Shown here: one piece after another, positions 1 to 7,883 of the stretch
How the letters are laid out: each line of letters opens with the position of its first letter
Numbering within the stretch: the first letter of the stretch is position 1
Assembly: GCA_965215045.1 (NCBI GenBank)
Contig: OZ244031.1
Location: forward strand, 186,001 to 250,000
DNA: 64,000 nucleotides
From: G965215045 sp965215045
GTDB taxonomy: Bacteria > Pseudomonadota > Gammaproteobacteria > JABABF01
Direction of reading: 5' to 3'
Position numbers and translations under genes: made by a program
Notes under the pieces: model-generated
What the model was told of the DNA's origin: nothing
The model's input: the letters and a program-made list of their open reading frames with translations, nothing else
Databases searched by the model: none

Positions 1-299
1 CGCTGCGCCACCCGCCGGCACCGATGTGCCCGGCCTGCCAGTCGCCCGAGTGGGGCGTCGTGGTCTCCAGCGGACGCGGCGAAGTGTACAGTTACGCGGT
101 CATGCACCAACCGCCGATCCCGCCGTTTGACTACCCCAATCCGATCGTGCTCGTGGAACTGGAAGAAGGCACGCGCCTGGTCAGCAACCTGGTGGAAGCA
201 AAGCCCGAAGAGCTACGCATCGGCCTGCCCGTGGAGGTGCTCTACCCCGAGGTCGAGGAAGGCCTGGCACTGCCCCAGTTCCGCCCGCGCTCGCAGTAG
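1..299 (+). CDS. DUF35 OB-fold/zinc-ribbon protein, 5' end outside window (C-terminal part of a ChsH2-like hydratase?)
   Basis: The reading frame is open from the first in-frame codon at base 3 and stops at 297-299, so the start lies upstream. The visible part begins with MCPACQS, the second half of a DUF35 zinc ribbon (CxxC), and continues into the OB-fold (YSYAVMHQPP, a VELEEG strand, then GLPVEVL). In sterol degraders the order chsH2-chsH1-ltp2 is known, and ChsH2 is a MaoC domain fused to a C-terminal DUF35 domain that binds the aldolase Ltp2. The next two genes match that order, so this is inferred to be either the DUF35 end of ChsH2 or a free-standing DUF35 partner. The missing 5' sequence would decide. 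Confidence 0.8.
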   Translation, partial: LRHPPAPMCPACQSPEWGVVVSSGRGEVYSYAVMHQPPIPPFDYPNPIVLVELEEGTRLVSNLVEAKPEELRIGLPVEVLYPEVEEGLALPQFRPRSQ

Positions 300-324
300 A
301 GAGAAGACCAGGAAAGCCTGCCGC

Positions 325-750
325 ATGAGCCAGACACCCGCCTTCGCCGCACTGCAGCCCGGCGATGAACTGCCCTCCCTGGAGATCCCGATCACCCCCA
401 CGCTGATCGTCAGCGGTGCCATCGCCTCGCGCGATTTTTACGCGATTCACCACGACCGGAAGTTCGCACAGGAACTGGGCTCCCCGGACATATTCATGAA
501 CATCCTGACCACCAACGGCCTGGTCGGACGCTACATCACCGACTGGAGCGGGCCGGGTTCGCGTCTCAAGAAAATCGCCATTCGCCTGGGCGTGCCGAAC
601 TACCCGGGCGACACCATGCGCATGAGCGGAAAAATTACCGCCCGGGACGAGAAACAACGCACGGTAGAGGTGGAGCTGTACGGCAAGAACAGCATGGGCA
701 ACCACGTCAGCGGCACGGCCGTGGTCGAATTCACCGCCGCCGGGGACTGA
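325..750 (+). CDS. MaoC-like enoyl-CoA hydratase (ChsH1-like)
   Basis: This 141-residue single-domain hot-dog protein is the length of ChsH1 (about 130), not of a full two-domain hydratase. It has a MaoC-type core: TPTLIVSGAIASRDFYAIHHD with the aspartate/histidine pair in IHHD, then SPDIFMNILTTNGLVGRYITDW and a C-terminal VEFTAAGD strand. The ATG at 325 was chosen because upstream in-frame codons run through the preceding DUF35 gene in another frame. It starts 25 bases after that gene and stops 3 bases before the thiolase-like gene. In ChsH1-ChsH2 pairs the two MaoC domains hydrate a short enoyl side chain attached to a steroid CoA ester. Its substrate here is inferred from neighbours only. 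Confidence 0.82.
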   Translation: MSQTPAFAALQPGDELPSLEIPITPTLIVSGAIASRDFYAIHHDRKFAQELGSPDIFMNILTTNGLVGRYITDWSGPGSRLKKIAIRLGVPNYPGDTMRMSGKITARDEKQRTVEVELYGKNSMGNHVSGTAVVEFTAAGD

Positions 751-753
751 GCC

Positions 754-1932
754 GTGGCCAGACATTTCCTGCGCGACAAGGCGGCCATTGCCGGCATCGG
801 TGCCACCGAGTTCTCCAAGGAATCCGGGCGCACCGAGATCCGCCTGGCCGTGGAAGCCATCCTCGCCGCCCTGGAGGATGCGGGCATCGCCCCCGCCGAG
901 GTCGACGGCATGTCCACCTACATGATGGATAACAATCCCGAGATTGAATTGCACCGGATCATCGGCGGGCGGGAACTCAAGTTCTTCTCCCGCTCCCCCT
1001 ACGGTGGTGGCGGTGCCTGCGCACCGGTGCTGCAGGGGGCACTGGCGATCGCTGCCGGCGTGGCAGAGGTGGTGGTGGTCTACCGCGCGATGAACGAGCG
1101 CTCCGGTTTCCGTTTTGGCCAGGGCGGCCTGCTGCGCGAAGATCCGAACAACTTCGAGACCGTGAACTTCGGCTGGTATTTTCCGTACGGACTCATGACG
1201 CCGGCCTCCTGGGTGGCGATGTGCGCGCGGCGTTACATGCACCAGACCGGTGCCACGACCGAGGATTTCGGGCGCGTGGCGGTGGCCGCACGCGACTTCG
1301 CCGCCACGAATCCCGAGGCCTGGTTCTACCAGAAGCCGATCAGCCTGGAAGAGCATCGGGACTCACGCTGGATCGTCGAGCCGCTGCGCCTTTTCGATTG
1401 CTGCCAGGAGAGCGACGGCGCGGTAGCACTGGTGATGGTCTCTGCCAAGCGCGCCCGCGCCCTGCCACAGCCGCCGGTGCTGGTGCGCGCCGCCGCCCAG
1501 GGCGCCATGGATGACCCGCAAATGATGACCAATTTTTACCGCGCAGACATCACCCGCCTGCCGGAAATGGCACTGGTTGCGCGCAGCCTGTACCAGGTAT
1601 CCGGACTGGGGCCCAAGGACATCCAGACCGCCATCCTCTACGATCACTTCACCCCCTTCATTCTTCCGCAACTGGAGGAGTTCGGCTTTTGCAAGTACGG
1701 GGAAGCCGCGGCCTTCGTGCGCGAAGGCCGCCACGCCCGGGACGGCGAGCTGCCCCTGAACCCGCACGGTGGACAGATCGGGGAGGCCTACATCCACGGC
1801 ATGAACGGCATCGCCGAAGCCGCACGCCAGGTACGCGGCACGGCGGCCAACCAGGTGCGCAATGTCGAACACGTGCTGGTCAGTGCCGGCAGCGGCGTGC
1901 CTACCAGCGGACTCATCCTGGGCAGCGGCTGA
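754..1932 (+). CDS. Thiolase-superfamily lipid-transfer protein, Ltp2-like retro-aldolase
   Basis: A 392-residue thiolase-fold protein of the SCP-x/lipid-transfer type, starting at GTG 754, three bases after the MaoC stop. It opens with AAIAGIGATEFSKESG and closes with AGSGVPTSGLILGSG, both typical of this family. The tyrosine-rich segment ILYDHFTP and the block HGGQIGEAYIHG lie where Ltp2 proteins carry their catalytic residues, and the usual thiolase cysteine context (CxSG) is absent. Ltp2 cleaves the hydroxylated side chain of a steroid CoA ester to give a ketosteroid and propionyl-CoA, working with the DUF35 domain of ChsH2. DUF35-MaoC-Ltp2 here copies that operon order. The family assignment is firm; the steroid substrate is inference. 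Confidence 0.8.
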   Translation: MARHFLRDKAAIAGIGATEFSKESGRTEIRLAVEAILAALEDAGIAPAEVDGMSTYMMDNNPEIELHRIIGGRELKFFSRSPYGGGGACAPVLQGALAIAAGVAEVVVVYRAMNERSGFRFGQGGLLREDPNNFETVNFGWYFPYGLMTPASWVAMCARRYMHQTGATTEDFGRVAVAARDFAATNPEAWFYQKPISLEEHRDSRWIVEPLRLFDCCQESDGAVALVMVSAKRARALPQPPVLVRAAAQGAMDDPQMMTNFYRADITRLPEMALVARSLYQVSGLGPKDIQTAILYDHFTPFILPQLEEFGFCKYGEAAAFVREGRHARDGELPLNPHGGQIGEAYIHGMNGIAEAARQVRGTAANQVRNVEHVLVSAGSGVPTSGLILGSG

Positions 1933-2043
1933 AAACCGGTGTCCGGCAGGCATATTGCCGGTGATGAACGCCGGCCAAGAATATTAAAAATTGAGACCCG
2001 CTTGTTTTCCCGGCTTGCAATGCTCGAATCCCGGGACTGAAAA

Positions 2044-2967
2044 ATGTTGTCTCACCTCTACCAGTGCCTGTTTATTCATATTCCCAAGTGCGGTGGCACC
2101 ACGGTGGAAGAGTACTTTTACCACCATGCCGGGGGCTACGACCCTCTAAGAACTCGGCACCTGCCGCCCATGCGCGGCGGCAAGGGGTTGGCGAAAATTC
2201 TTAACATGTATCCCGGGTATTTCTCTTTCACCTTTGTGCGCAACCCCTACGACCGCTTCGTCTCCTATTACCTGCACGGCATAAAAATACAAGAACAGTA
2301 TGATTACGTGTCCTACCGCAATTTCCAGGAATGTATCGAGCTGGTTTCGGAGCTCTTGAAGAACCGCAATTTAAAAGTTAAGCCGACGGCAAAATTCGGG
2401 CCTCTGCAGATTGAATACCGGTTCTTGGAATACGAGGCTTATCACTACCTGCCGCAAAAAGACTTCCTGCTGGATTACCATCCGGACGTTTATTTTGGCG
2501 TGCCGCGCGTCGACAAAAAGCCCTGTTCTTTTATCGGCCGCCTGGAAAATTTCTCCGAGGATTTCGCCCAGCTACAAAGAATCCTGGACCTGCCGCGGCA
2601 GCGCATACCTCGCATAGGATGGAAAAGCAGACCCCTGGAACAATACCGGCATTACAGCACGTACTACGACCGGGACACGAGACGCCAGTTGGAGGAAGCG
2701 TATGCGGAAGACCTGGAAATCTTAGGGTATGAGTATGAACAGGAGGACACCGTGTGCGTGCCTTCTCTCTATTTGCCCCACCTTTCTCCCCTGTATGAGC
2801 TGCAAAAAGCAGAGCAATGCAAACCCGGGAAACTTTCCCGCATCCAAACCCTGGTTTGGTGCTGGAAGTTCTTCTGGCACAAGTCATGGGTGGGCCTCCT
2901 GGAACACCGCAGACGCCTGGGGAAAAACTGGAGGAACTTCCGTCAACAAGCACGGAAGACCTCGTAA
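2044..2967 (+). CDS. Sulfotransferase family 2-type protein, copy 1
   Basis: 307 residues. The N-terminus has the 5'-phosphosulfate loop motif FIHIPKCGGTTVEEYF (about residues 10-25), and residues about 63-78 have the 3'-phosphate motif FVRNPYDRFVSYYLHG. Together these are the PAPS-binding signature of membrane/carbohydrate sulfotransferases. No signal peptide is visible, so it is probably cytoplasmic. The C-terminal 60 residues are basic and tryptophan-rich. It would transfer sulfate from PAPS to a hydroxyl or amine of an unknown acceptor, perhaps a surface glycan, lipid or sterol. It is nearly identical to the next gene, diverging mainly around residues 100-125 and near the C-terminus. It separates the Ltp2-like gene from the P450 gene. 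Confidence 0.85.
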   Translation: MLSHLYQCLFIHIPKCGGTTVEEYFYHHAGGYDPLRTRHLPPMRGGKGLAKILNMYPGYFSFTFVRNPYDRFVSYYLHGIKIQEQYDYVSYRNFQECIELVSELLKNRNLKVKPTAKFGPLQIEYRFLEYEAYHYLPQKDFLLDYHPDVYFGVPRVDKKPCSFIGRLENFSEDFAQLQRILDLPRQRIPRIGWKSRPLEQYRHYSTYYDRDTRRQLEEAYAEDLEILGYEYEQEDTVCVPSLYLPHLSPLYELQKAEQCKPGKLSRIQTLVWCWKFFWHKSWVGLLEHRRRLGKNWRNFRQQARKTS

Positions 2968-3059
2968 TTAGTGACCGGCAGCTACAGGATACCTTCTACC
3001 ATATAATTCCGACCCGCTTGTTTTCCCGGTTTGCAATGCTCGAATCCCGGGACTGAAAA

Positions 3060-3983
3060 ATGTTGTCTCACCTCTACCAGTGCCTGTTTATTCATATTCC
3101 CAAGTGCGGCGGCACTACGGTGGAAAAGTACTTTTACCACTATGCCGGGGGCTACGACCCCCACAAAACTCGGCGCCTTCCGGTCATGCGCCACGGGGGG
3201 TTGACACAAATTCTTAACATGTATCCCGGGTATTTCTCTTTCACCTTTGTGCGCAACCCCTACGACCGTCTCGTGTCTTATTACCTGCACGGCATAAAAA
3301 TACAAGAACAGTATGATTACGTGTCCTACCGCAATTTCCAGGAATGCATCGAGCTGGTTTCCGAGCTCTTGAATAACGACAGTTTTCCGGCTAAGCCCGG
3401 GGCAAAATTCGGGCCTCTACAGGTTGAACGCCGGCTTTTGAACTACGAGGCTTATCACGGCCTGCCGCAAAAAGACTTCCTGCTGGATTACAATCCGGAC
3501 GTTTATTTTGGCGTGCCGCGCGTCGACAAAAAGCCTTGCTCTTTTATCGGCCGCCTGGAAAATTTCTCCGAGGATTTCGCCCAGGTACAAAGAATCCTGG
3601 ACCTGCCCCGACCGCGTATACCCCACATAAGATGGGAAAGCAGATCCCTCAAGCAATACCGGCATTACAGCACGTACTACGACCGGGACACGAGACGCCA
3701 GGTGGAGGAACTGTACGCGGAAGACCTGGAAATCTTAGGGTATGAGTATGAACAGGAGGACACCGTGTGCGTGCCTTCTCTCTCTCCACCCTCTCGCCTT
3801 CCCCCCCTGTATGAGCTGCAAAAAGCAGAGCAATGCAAACCCGGGAAACTTTCCCGTATCCAAACCCTGGTTTGGCACTGGAAGTTCTTCTGGCACAAGT
3901 CATGGGTGGGCCTCCTGGAACACCGCGAACGCTGGATGGAACGCTGGGAGAACTTCCGTCAACGAATCCGGAACACCTCGTAA
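3060..3983 (+). CDS. Sulfotransferase family 2-type protein, copy 2
   Basis: 307 residues, a tandem copy of the preceding gene with the same length and the same PAPS motifs (HIPKCGGTTVEKYF and FVRNPYDRLVSYYLHG). Differences cluster in two patches: residues about 35-50 after GGYDP (HKTRRLPVMRHGG against RTRHLPPMRGGKG) and about 102-125 (SFPAKPGAKFGPLQVERRLLN region). These patches may form the acceptor pocket. The leader of 48 bases is conserved with copy 1, so the copies probably share regulation. Retention of two intact divergent copies suggests altered acceptor specificity or dosage, but this is inference. Confidence 0.85.
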   Translation: MLSHLYQCLFIHIPKCGGTTVEKYFYHYAGGYDPHKTRRLPVMRHGGLTQILNMYPGYFSFTFVRNPYDRLVSYYLHGIKIQEQYDYVSYRNFQECIELVSELLNNDSFPAKPGAKFGPLQVERRLLNYEAYHGLPQKDFLLDYNPDVYFGVPRVDKKPCSFIGRLENFSEDFAQVQRILDLPRPRIPHIRWESRSLKQYRHYSTYYDRDTRRQVEELYAEDLEILGYEYEQEDTVCVPSLSPPSRLPPLYELQKAEQCKPGKLSRIQTLVWHWKFFWHKSWVGLLEHRERWMERWENFRQRIRNTS

Positions 3984-4083
3984 TTAGTGATATATTTAAT
4001 ACAAATTACATGCGACTACAGGATGGCTTCTACTATATAATTCCGACCCGTAAATTTTCTCCAGGCACCGAGGGCAAAACACG

Positions 4084-5385
4084 ATGCAAAACGAAGCACG
4101 GTCTGCGGAAATACAATCCGCAGAAGAAGCGCAGTCCCAATGCCCGATGGCGGCAATGCCCAGTGAATGTCCGCACGTTCAATTCCTGGACCCCGACCTG
4201 TTTATCGGTGGGCCGCCGCGCGACTGGTACGCGGAGCTGCGCAAAACCAAGCCCGTCTGCTGGCTGGATGATCCCTACACCGACTCCGGTTACTGGGCCG
4301 TAACCGGGCAGGATGAACTCGATTTCATTTCCAAGAACCCCCTGTTGTTTTCCTCCGAGGTCAAGGGCGTCATGCCCAAGGAACCCCGGGAAGGTGAAGA
4401 TTTCCAGAGCTCGGAGATCATGCTGAGCATGGACCCGCCGCGCCACATGAAGTACCGGCGCATCGTGCGCGGTGCATTTACACCCAAGGCGGTCGAGAGC
4501 TACAAGCCGCACCTGCAAACCATCGCCCAGGAAATCGTCGCCCGCGTGCTGCCCGAGGGCAAGTGCGAATTCGTCGCCGACATCGCAGCGGAATTTCCCC
4601 TGGTGGTCATCTGCGAACTCCTGGGGGTGCCGCAAAAAGACCGCGCCACCTTCTTCTCCTGGAGCAACACCATGATCGGCGACGACGATCCGGAGTACAG
4701 CCACTCCCCGGAAGACCAGGTCAACGCGATGACCGAACTCTACATGTACGCCGACGTGATCATGGCCGAGAACCGCGAGAACCCGAAGGACAATGTCGTC
4801 GGCCGCCTGCTCCGGGGCGATGTCGACGGCGAGCACTTGTCCGAGACCGAGTTCCGCAATTTCATGCTGCTGCTGATCGTCGCCGGCAATGAGACCACCC
4901 GCAACCAGACCAGTCACCTCATGCGTCTTTTGATCGAGCACCCGGAGCAATACCAGATGCTGGTCGACAACCCGGAACTGCTCCCCGATGCGGTCAACGA
5001 GGGCCTGCGTTACAACTCGCCGGTGATCATGTTCCGGCGCACGGCCATGGAAGACGTGCAACTGGCCGACAGGACCATCCGCAAGGACGACAAGGTGATC
5101 TTGTTCTACCAGTCCGCCAGCAGCGATGAGCGGTATTTCAAAGACCCGGACGTCTTCGACATCACCCGCCCGCAACGCGAACCGGTGGCGGACCACCTGC
5201 GCGCCTTCGGTATCGGTGAGCATTACTGCCTGGGCCTGCACCTGGCGCGCATGCAACTGAACCTGATGCTGGGAGAGTGCATCCAGCGTATGCGCAACCC
5301 GCGTTTCGCCGGCGAAGTGGAATGGCTGCGCTCGCATTTCATCAACGGCATCAAGAGAATGCCGATCAGCTTTGACACCGTCTGA
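4084..5385 (+). CDS. Cytochrome P450, CYP125/CYP124/CYP142-like
   Basis: 433 residues, the same length as mycobacterial CYP125. The I-helix motif AGNETTR is at about residue 267, ExxR (EGLR) at about 306-309, and the heme loop FGIGEHYCLG has the thiolate cysteine at about 382. Segments such as ELPLVVI-type helix, GVPQKDR, WSN, DDDPEY and the C-terminal FINGIKRMPI resemble CYP125, a cholesterol/cholestenone C26-hydroxylase. It is soluble and would need ferredoxin and ferredoxin reductase, neither encoded nearby. It starts at ATG 4084, 100 bases after the sulfotransferase, and is followed 15 bases later by an SDR. With ChsH1 and Ltp2 homologues upstream, side-chain oxidation of a sterol or branched isoprenoid is the best inference. 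Confidence 0.88.
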   Translation: MQNEARSAEIQSAEEAQSQCPMAAMPSECPHVQFLDPDLFIGGPPRDWYAELRKTKPVCWLDDPYTDSGYWAVTGQDELDFISKNPLLFSSEVKGVMPKEPREGEDFQSSEIMLSMDPPRHMKYRRIVRGAFTPKAVESYKPHLQTIAQEIVARVLPEGKCEFVADIAAEFPLVVICELLGVPQKDRATFFSWSNTMIGDDDPEYSHSPEDQVNAMTELYMYADVIMAENRENPKDNVVGRLLRGDVDGEHLSETEFRNFMLLLIVAGNETTRNQTSHLMRLLIEHPEQYQMLVDNPELLPDAVNEGLRYNSPVIMFRRTAMEDVQLADRTIRKDDKVILFYQSASSDERYFKDPDVFDITRPQREPVADHLRAFGIGEHYCLGLHLARMQLNLMLGECIQRMRNPRFAGEVEWLRSHFINGIKRMPISFDTV

Positions 5386-5400
5386 GGCGTCGGACGAGAC

Positions 5401-6204
5401 ATGAAAGACCCGCGCCAGCTGTTTGATTTCAGCGGCAAGACGGTCCTGATCACCGGTTCCAGCCGCGGGCTGGGCCGGACGATGGCCGACGGGTTTGCCG
5501 CTGTCGGGGCGACCGTCATCATCTCCAGCCGCAAGCAGGAAGCCTGCCAAAAGGTCGTCGACGAAATCACCGCCGCCGGTGGCAAGGCAACGGCAATTGC
5601 CGCGCATGTCGGCGACCCCCAAGCCTTGGACCAGCTGATCGCGCAATCCCTGGAACAATGCGGCAAGGTCGACGTGCTGATCAACAATGCCGCGATCAAC
5701 CCCGGGATGGCCAACCTGGATGAGGTCGACGTGGCCTACTTCGACAAGCTCAACGATGTCAACCTGCGCGGCCCCTGGTACCTGGCTTCGCGACTCGCCC
5801 CGAAAATGCGCGATGCCGGTGGCGGTGCGATCATCAACGTGATCTCCATCGGCGGCCTGCGCCCCGGTCCCGGCGTCGGCGTCTACTGCGCCAACAAGAG
5901 TGCCCTCTACGCCCTGACCCAGACCATGGCCCAGGAATGGGCGCCCTGGAACATCCGCGTCAATGCCCTGGCACCGGGCCCCTACGAGACCCGCCTGTTC
6001 ACATCGGCCGCAGACCTCATCCCGGGCTTTCGCGAGGCCAGCGAATCCTCGACCGTGATGGGGCGCGTCGCAGACCCCGAGGAACTCGTGGGTTCGGTGC
6101 TGTACTTGGCCGGTCCAGCCAGTTCCTACACCACCGGCTCCGTGCTGCTGACTGACGGCGGCATGATCTCCAAGCCGCCGGGCAACCCCGCCCTGATGGA
6201 GTAA
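5401..6204 (+). CDS. Short-chain dehydrogenase/reductase
   Basis: 267 residues with all classical SDR features: the TGSSRGLG cofactor loop (about residues 19-26), NNAAINPG, catalytic Ser149 in NVISIGG, and Tyr162/Lys166 in YCANK. The arginines in SSRK after the second strand favour NADP(H). It is close in type to FabG-like and gluconate 5-dehydrogenase-like oxidoreductases. It lies 15 bases after the P450 and ends convergent with the prepilin-peptidase-like gene, 67 bases away. It could oxidise the P450 alcohol product or reduce a keto intermediate; the substrate cannot be read from sequence. Confidence 0.88.
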   Translation: MKDPRQLFDFSGKTVLITGSSRGLGRTMADGFAAVGATVIISSRKQEACQKVVDEITAAGGKATAIAAHVGDPQALDQLIAQSLEQCGKVDVLINNAAINPGMANLDEVDVAYFDKLNDVNLRGPWYLASRLAPKMRDAGGGAIINVISIGGLRPGPGVGVYCANKSALYALTQTMAQEWAPWNIRVNALAPGPYETRLFTSAADLIPGFREASESSTVMGRVADPEELVGSVLYLAGPASSYTTGSVLLTDGGMISKPPGNPALME

Positions 6205-6271
6205 GCCAAACCCCGGCTCTCCCGCAGACGCCGGTGCACAAGCCAATCCCCCGTGCGCCTCTCCCCGGTCT

Positions 6272-7102
6272 TCAGGCGACTCCCCGCAGCATAAGCCAGC
6301 CGATCCCTGTCAATGCCGTCAGCCGCGGCAGGGGTGCTCGCCCACCCGGGCCGGGCAAAAGGCGCAGCACCACGACCGCACACAATACCGCCAACACGGC
6401 ACTGGCACCGCCCCAGGCACCCAGGGCGGCCACGAGCCACAGGCTCTGCACATCGATGAGCACCCTGCCCCGCAGCTGCACCCAGGGTCTCTGCTCCATG
6501 GAGACAGCACTCCAACACAGGGCCGCCAGGGCGCATGCACCGCTGCTCCAGAGTGCCTCCGGCAGGGGGCCCAGCCGACCCAGGGCACCCAAGAGCAGAC
6601 CGCCCCAGAGCAGTGGCTGCGAGAGTTCGCCCGCCAGTTCCGCCGCATCTTCCCGGCGCAGGAAAGCGATCGCCAACAACACCGACAGCGCAGCCATGAT
6701 CGCCATGGCTTGTACCGGGTCTGTGCCAAAGCGCAGCCAGCTGGTGCAGAAGGCCAGTACCGTCAACAGTTCCAGGAAAAAATAATGTGCGGGAATGCGC
6801 TCGCCACAGCATGGAGCGATGCCCCGCAGCAGCAGCCAGCTCAGCAGCGGAATATTGTGTTGCCATGGAATGGGCACCCGGCAATGCGGACAGTGCGAAA
6901 GCGGCCAGAACAGGTTGTACGGCCCCGGCCACAGTTGCCGTGCCTGTTCTGCTGCGCCCGCATCCTGCAAGCGCCGACGCCGGTGCATCAGCGGCAGACG
7001 GTGCACCAGCACGTTGAGAAAACTGCCGGTCAGCGCACCGGCAAACAACACCGCCATCCAGTGCAGTGCGGTCCCCTGCAGGGCGAAATTCAGCCCCTCC
7101 AC
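6272..7102 (-). CDS. Prepilin peptidase (A24) homologue lacking both catalytic aspartates
   Basis: About 276 residues if it starts at GTG 7102, just after the permease stop; ATG 7057 is the alternative. The N-terminal half matches GspO/PilD: TGSFLNVLVHRLP, then CPHCRVPIPW, NIPLLSWLLLRG and a CCG second cysteine pair. The C-terminal membrane half also aligns (QPLLWGGLLLG, ALGAWGG). However, the first aspartate motif (usually DxDxxxLPD) reads LRREDAAELAGE, and the GxGD motif aligns to VQSL. Both nucleophilic aspartates therefore appear replaced. The frame is open, so this is a pseudoenzyme or methylation-only protein rather than a frameshifted gene. Another GspO/PilD must exist elsewhere if the type II system works. 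Confidence 0.72.
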   Translation of the reverse strand: MEGLNFALQGTALHWMAVLFAGALTGSFLNVLVHRLPLMHRRRRLQDAGAAEQARQLWPGPYNLFWPLSHCPHCRVPIPWQHNIPLLSWLLLRGIAPCCGERIPAHYFFLELLTVLAFCTSWLRFGTDPVQAMAIMAALSVLLAIAFLRREDAAELAGELSQPLLWGGLLLGALGRLGPLPEALWSSGACALAALCWSAVSMEQRPWVQLRGRVLIDVQSLWLVAALGAWGGASAVLAVLCAVVVLRLLPGPGGRAPLPRLTALTGIGWLMLRGVA

Positions 7103-7109
7103 GGGCCGC

Positions 7110-7883
7110 TTATTGACGCAGGCGCAGGCTGGTGCGCAACAGCCACAAACTGCAGGCGTACGCGAGCACCACGAACAACAGCACCATGCCAAAGGCCAGG
7201 CCCAGGTTGATGTCGGAAACACCCAGCAGGCCGTAGCGGAAGGCGTTGACCATGTAGAGAATGGGATTCAGCATGGAGAGCAGTGCCCAGAACGAGGGTA
7301 GCAGCTCGATGGAATAAAACACTCCGCCCAGGTAAATCAGCGGCGTCAGCACGAAGGTGGGGATCACGGAAATGTCGTCAAAGTTGCGCGCGAAAATGCC
7401 ATTGACAAAACCGAACAGGGAGAACAGCAGGGAGGTCAAAAACAAGATCGAGGCCATCACCCACAGGTTGTGAAAGTGCAGGTCGACAAACAGGGAGGCC
7501 AGGGCCATGACCAGGACGCCGACCAGCAGACCCCGCATCACCCCGCCGAACACGAAACCGGCCAGTGCCAGCGGCAGCGGCATGGGCGAGACCAGCACCT
7601 CCTCCAGGTGGCGCTGCATCTTGGCACCAAAAAACGAGGAAGTGACATTGGCGTAGGCGTTGGTGATCACCGCCAGCATGATCAGGCCGGGGGCGACGAA
7701 TTCCATGTACGTAAAACCCGCCATGGGGCCGATGCGGGGGCCGATCAGGGCACCGAAAATCAGGAAGTACAGGCCCGCGGTGATCACCGGGGGCACCAGG
7801 GTCTGCACCCAGATCCGCATGAACCGCCGCACCTCCCGCGTGAGGATGGTGTAGAAGGAAATCCAGATTTCGTAGGGACTCAT
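7110..7883 (-). CDS. ABC-2 type transporter permease (YadH-like)
   Basis: 257 residues with about six membrane helices and the ABC-2 signature layout: an N-terminal amphipathic stretch (YEIWISFYTILTREVRRF), GLYFLIFGALIGPRIGP, then FVAPGLIMLAVI and KMQRHLEEVLVSPMP, which is the coupling-helix region. The ATG at 7883 overlaps the ATPase stop by 4 bases, so the two are translated together as a heterologous exporter, probably a dimer of each. The YadG/YadH family is widespread in gammaproteobacteria with no settled substrate; drug or lipid export is suggested for relatives. It ends 7 bases before the prepilin-peptidase-like gene and may be co-transcribed with it. Confidence 0.9.
   Translation of the reverse strand: MSPYEIWISFYTILTREVRRFMRIWVQTLVPPVITAGLYFLIFGALIGPRIGPMAGFTYMEFVAPGLIMLAVITNAYANVTSSFFGAKMQRHLEEVLVSPMPLPLALAGFVFGGVMRGLLVGVLVMALASLFVDLHFHNLWVMASILFLTSLLFSLFGFVNGIFARNFDDISVIPTFVLTPLIYLGGVFYSIELLPSFWALLSMLNPILYMVNAFRYGLLGVSDINLGLAFGMVLLFVVLAYACSLWLLRTSLRLRQ

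Larger units (their letters stand above)
1996..4050 (+). repeat. Tandem 1016-bp duplication carrying two sulfotransferase genes
   Basis: Two direct copies run from about 1996 to 3011 and 3012 to 4050. The shared unit starts about 48 bases before each ATG (ACCCGCTTGTTTTCCCGG, CTCGAATCCCGGGACTGAAAA) and runs through the coding sequence. The 3' flank (GTAATTAGTGA, CTACAGGAT, ATATAATTCCGACCCG) also follows both copies, and the last copy of the leader breaks off into unrelated sequence after 4050. Both reading frames are open, so neither copy is decayed. GC is visibly lower than in the flanking genes. Confidence 0.93.

Noticed and set aside
754..1932. Ordinary acetyl-CoA acetyltransferase
   Set aside because: The CxSG and GxG catalytic contexts of degradative thiolases are not found; the DUF35-MaoC neighbours point to the Ltp2 type.
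4033..6246. A 737-residue minus-strand open frame opposite the P450 and SDR genes
   Set aside because: It is the antisense of two well-supported genes in high-GC DNA; its protein is low-complexity with no domain.
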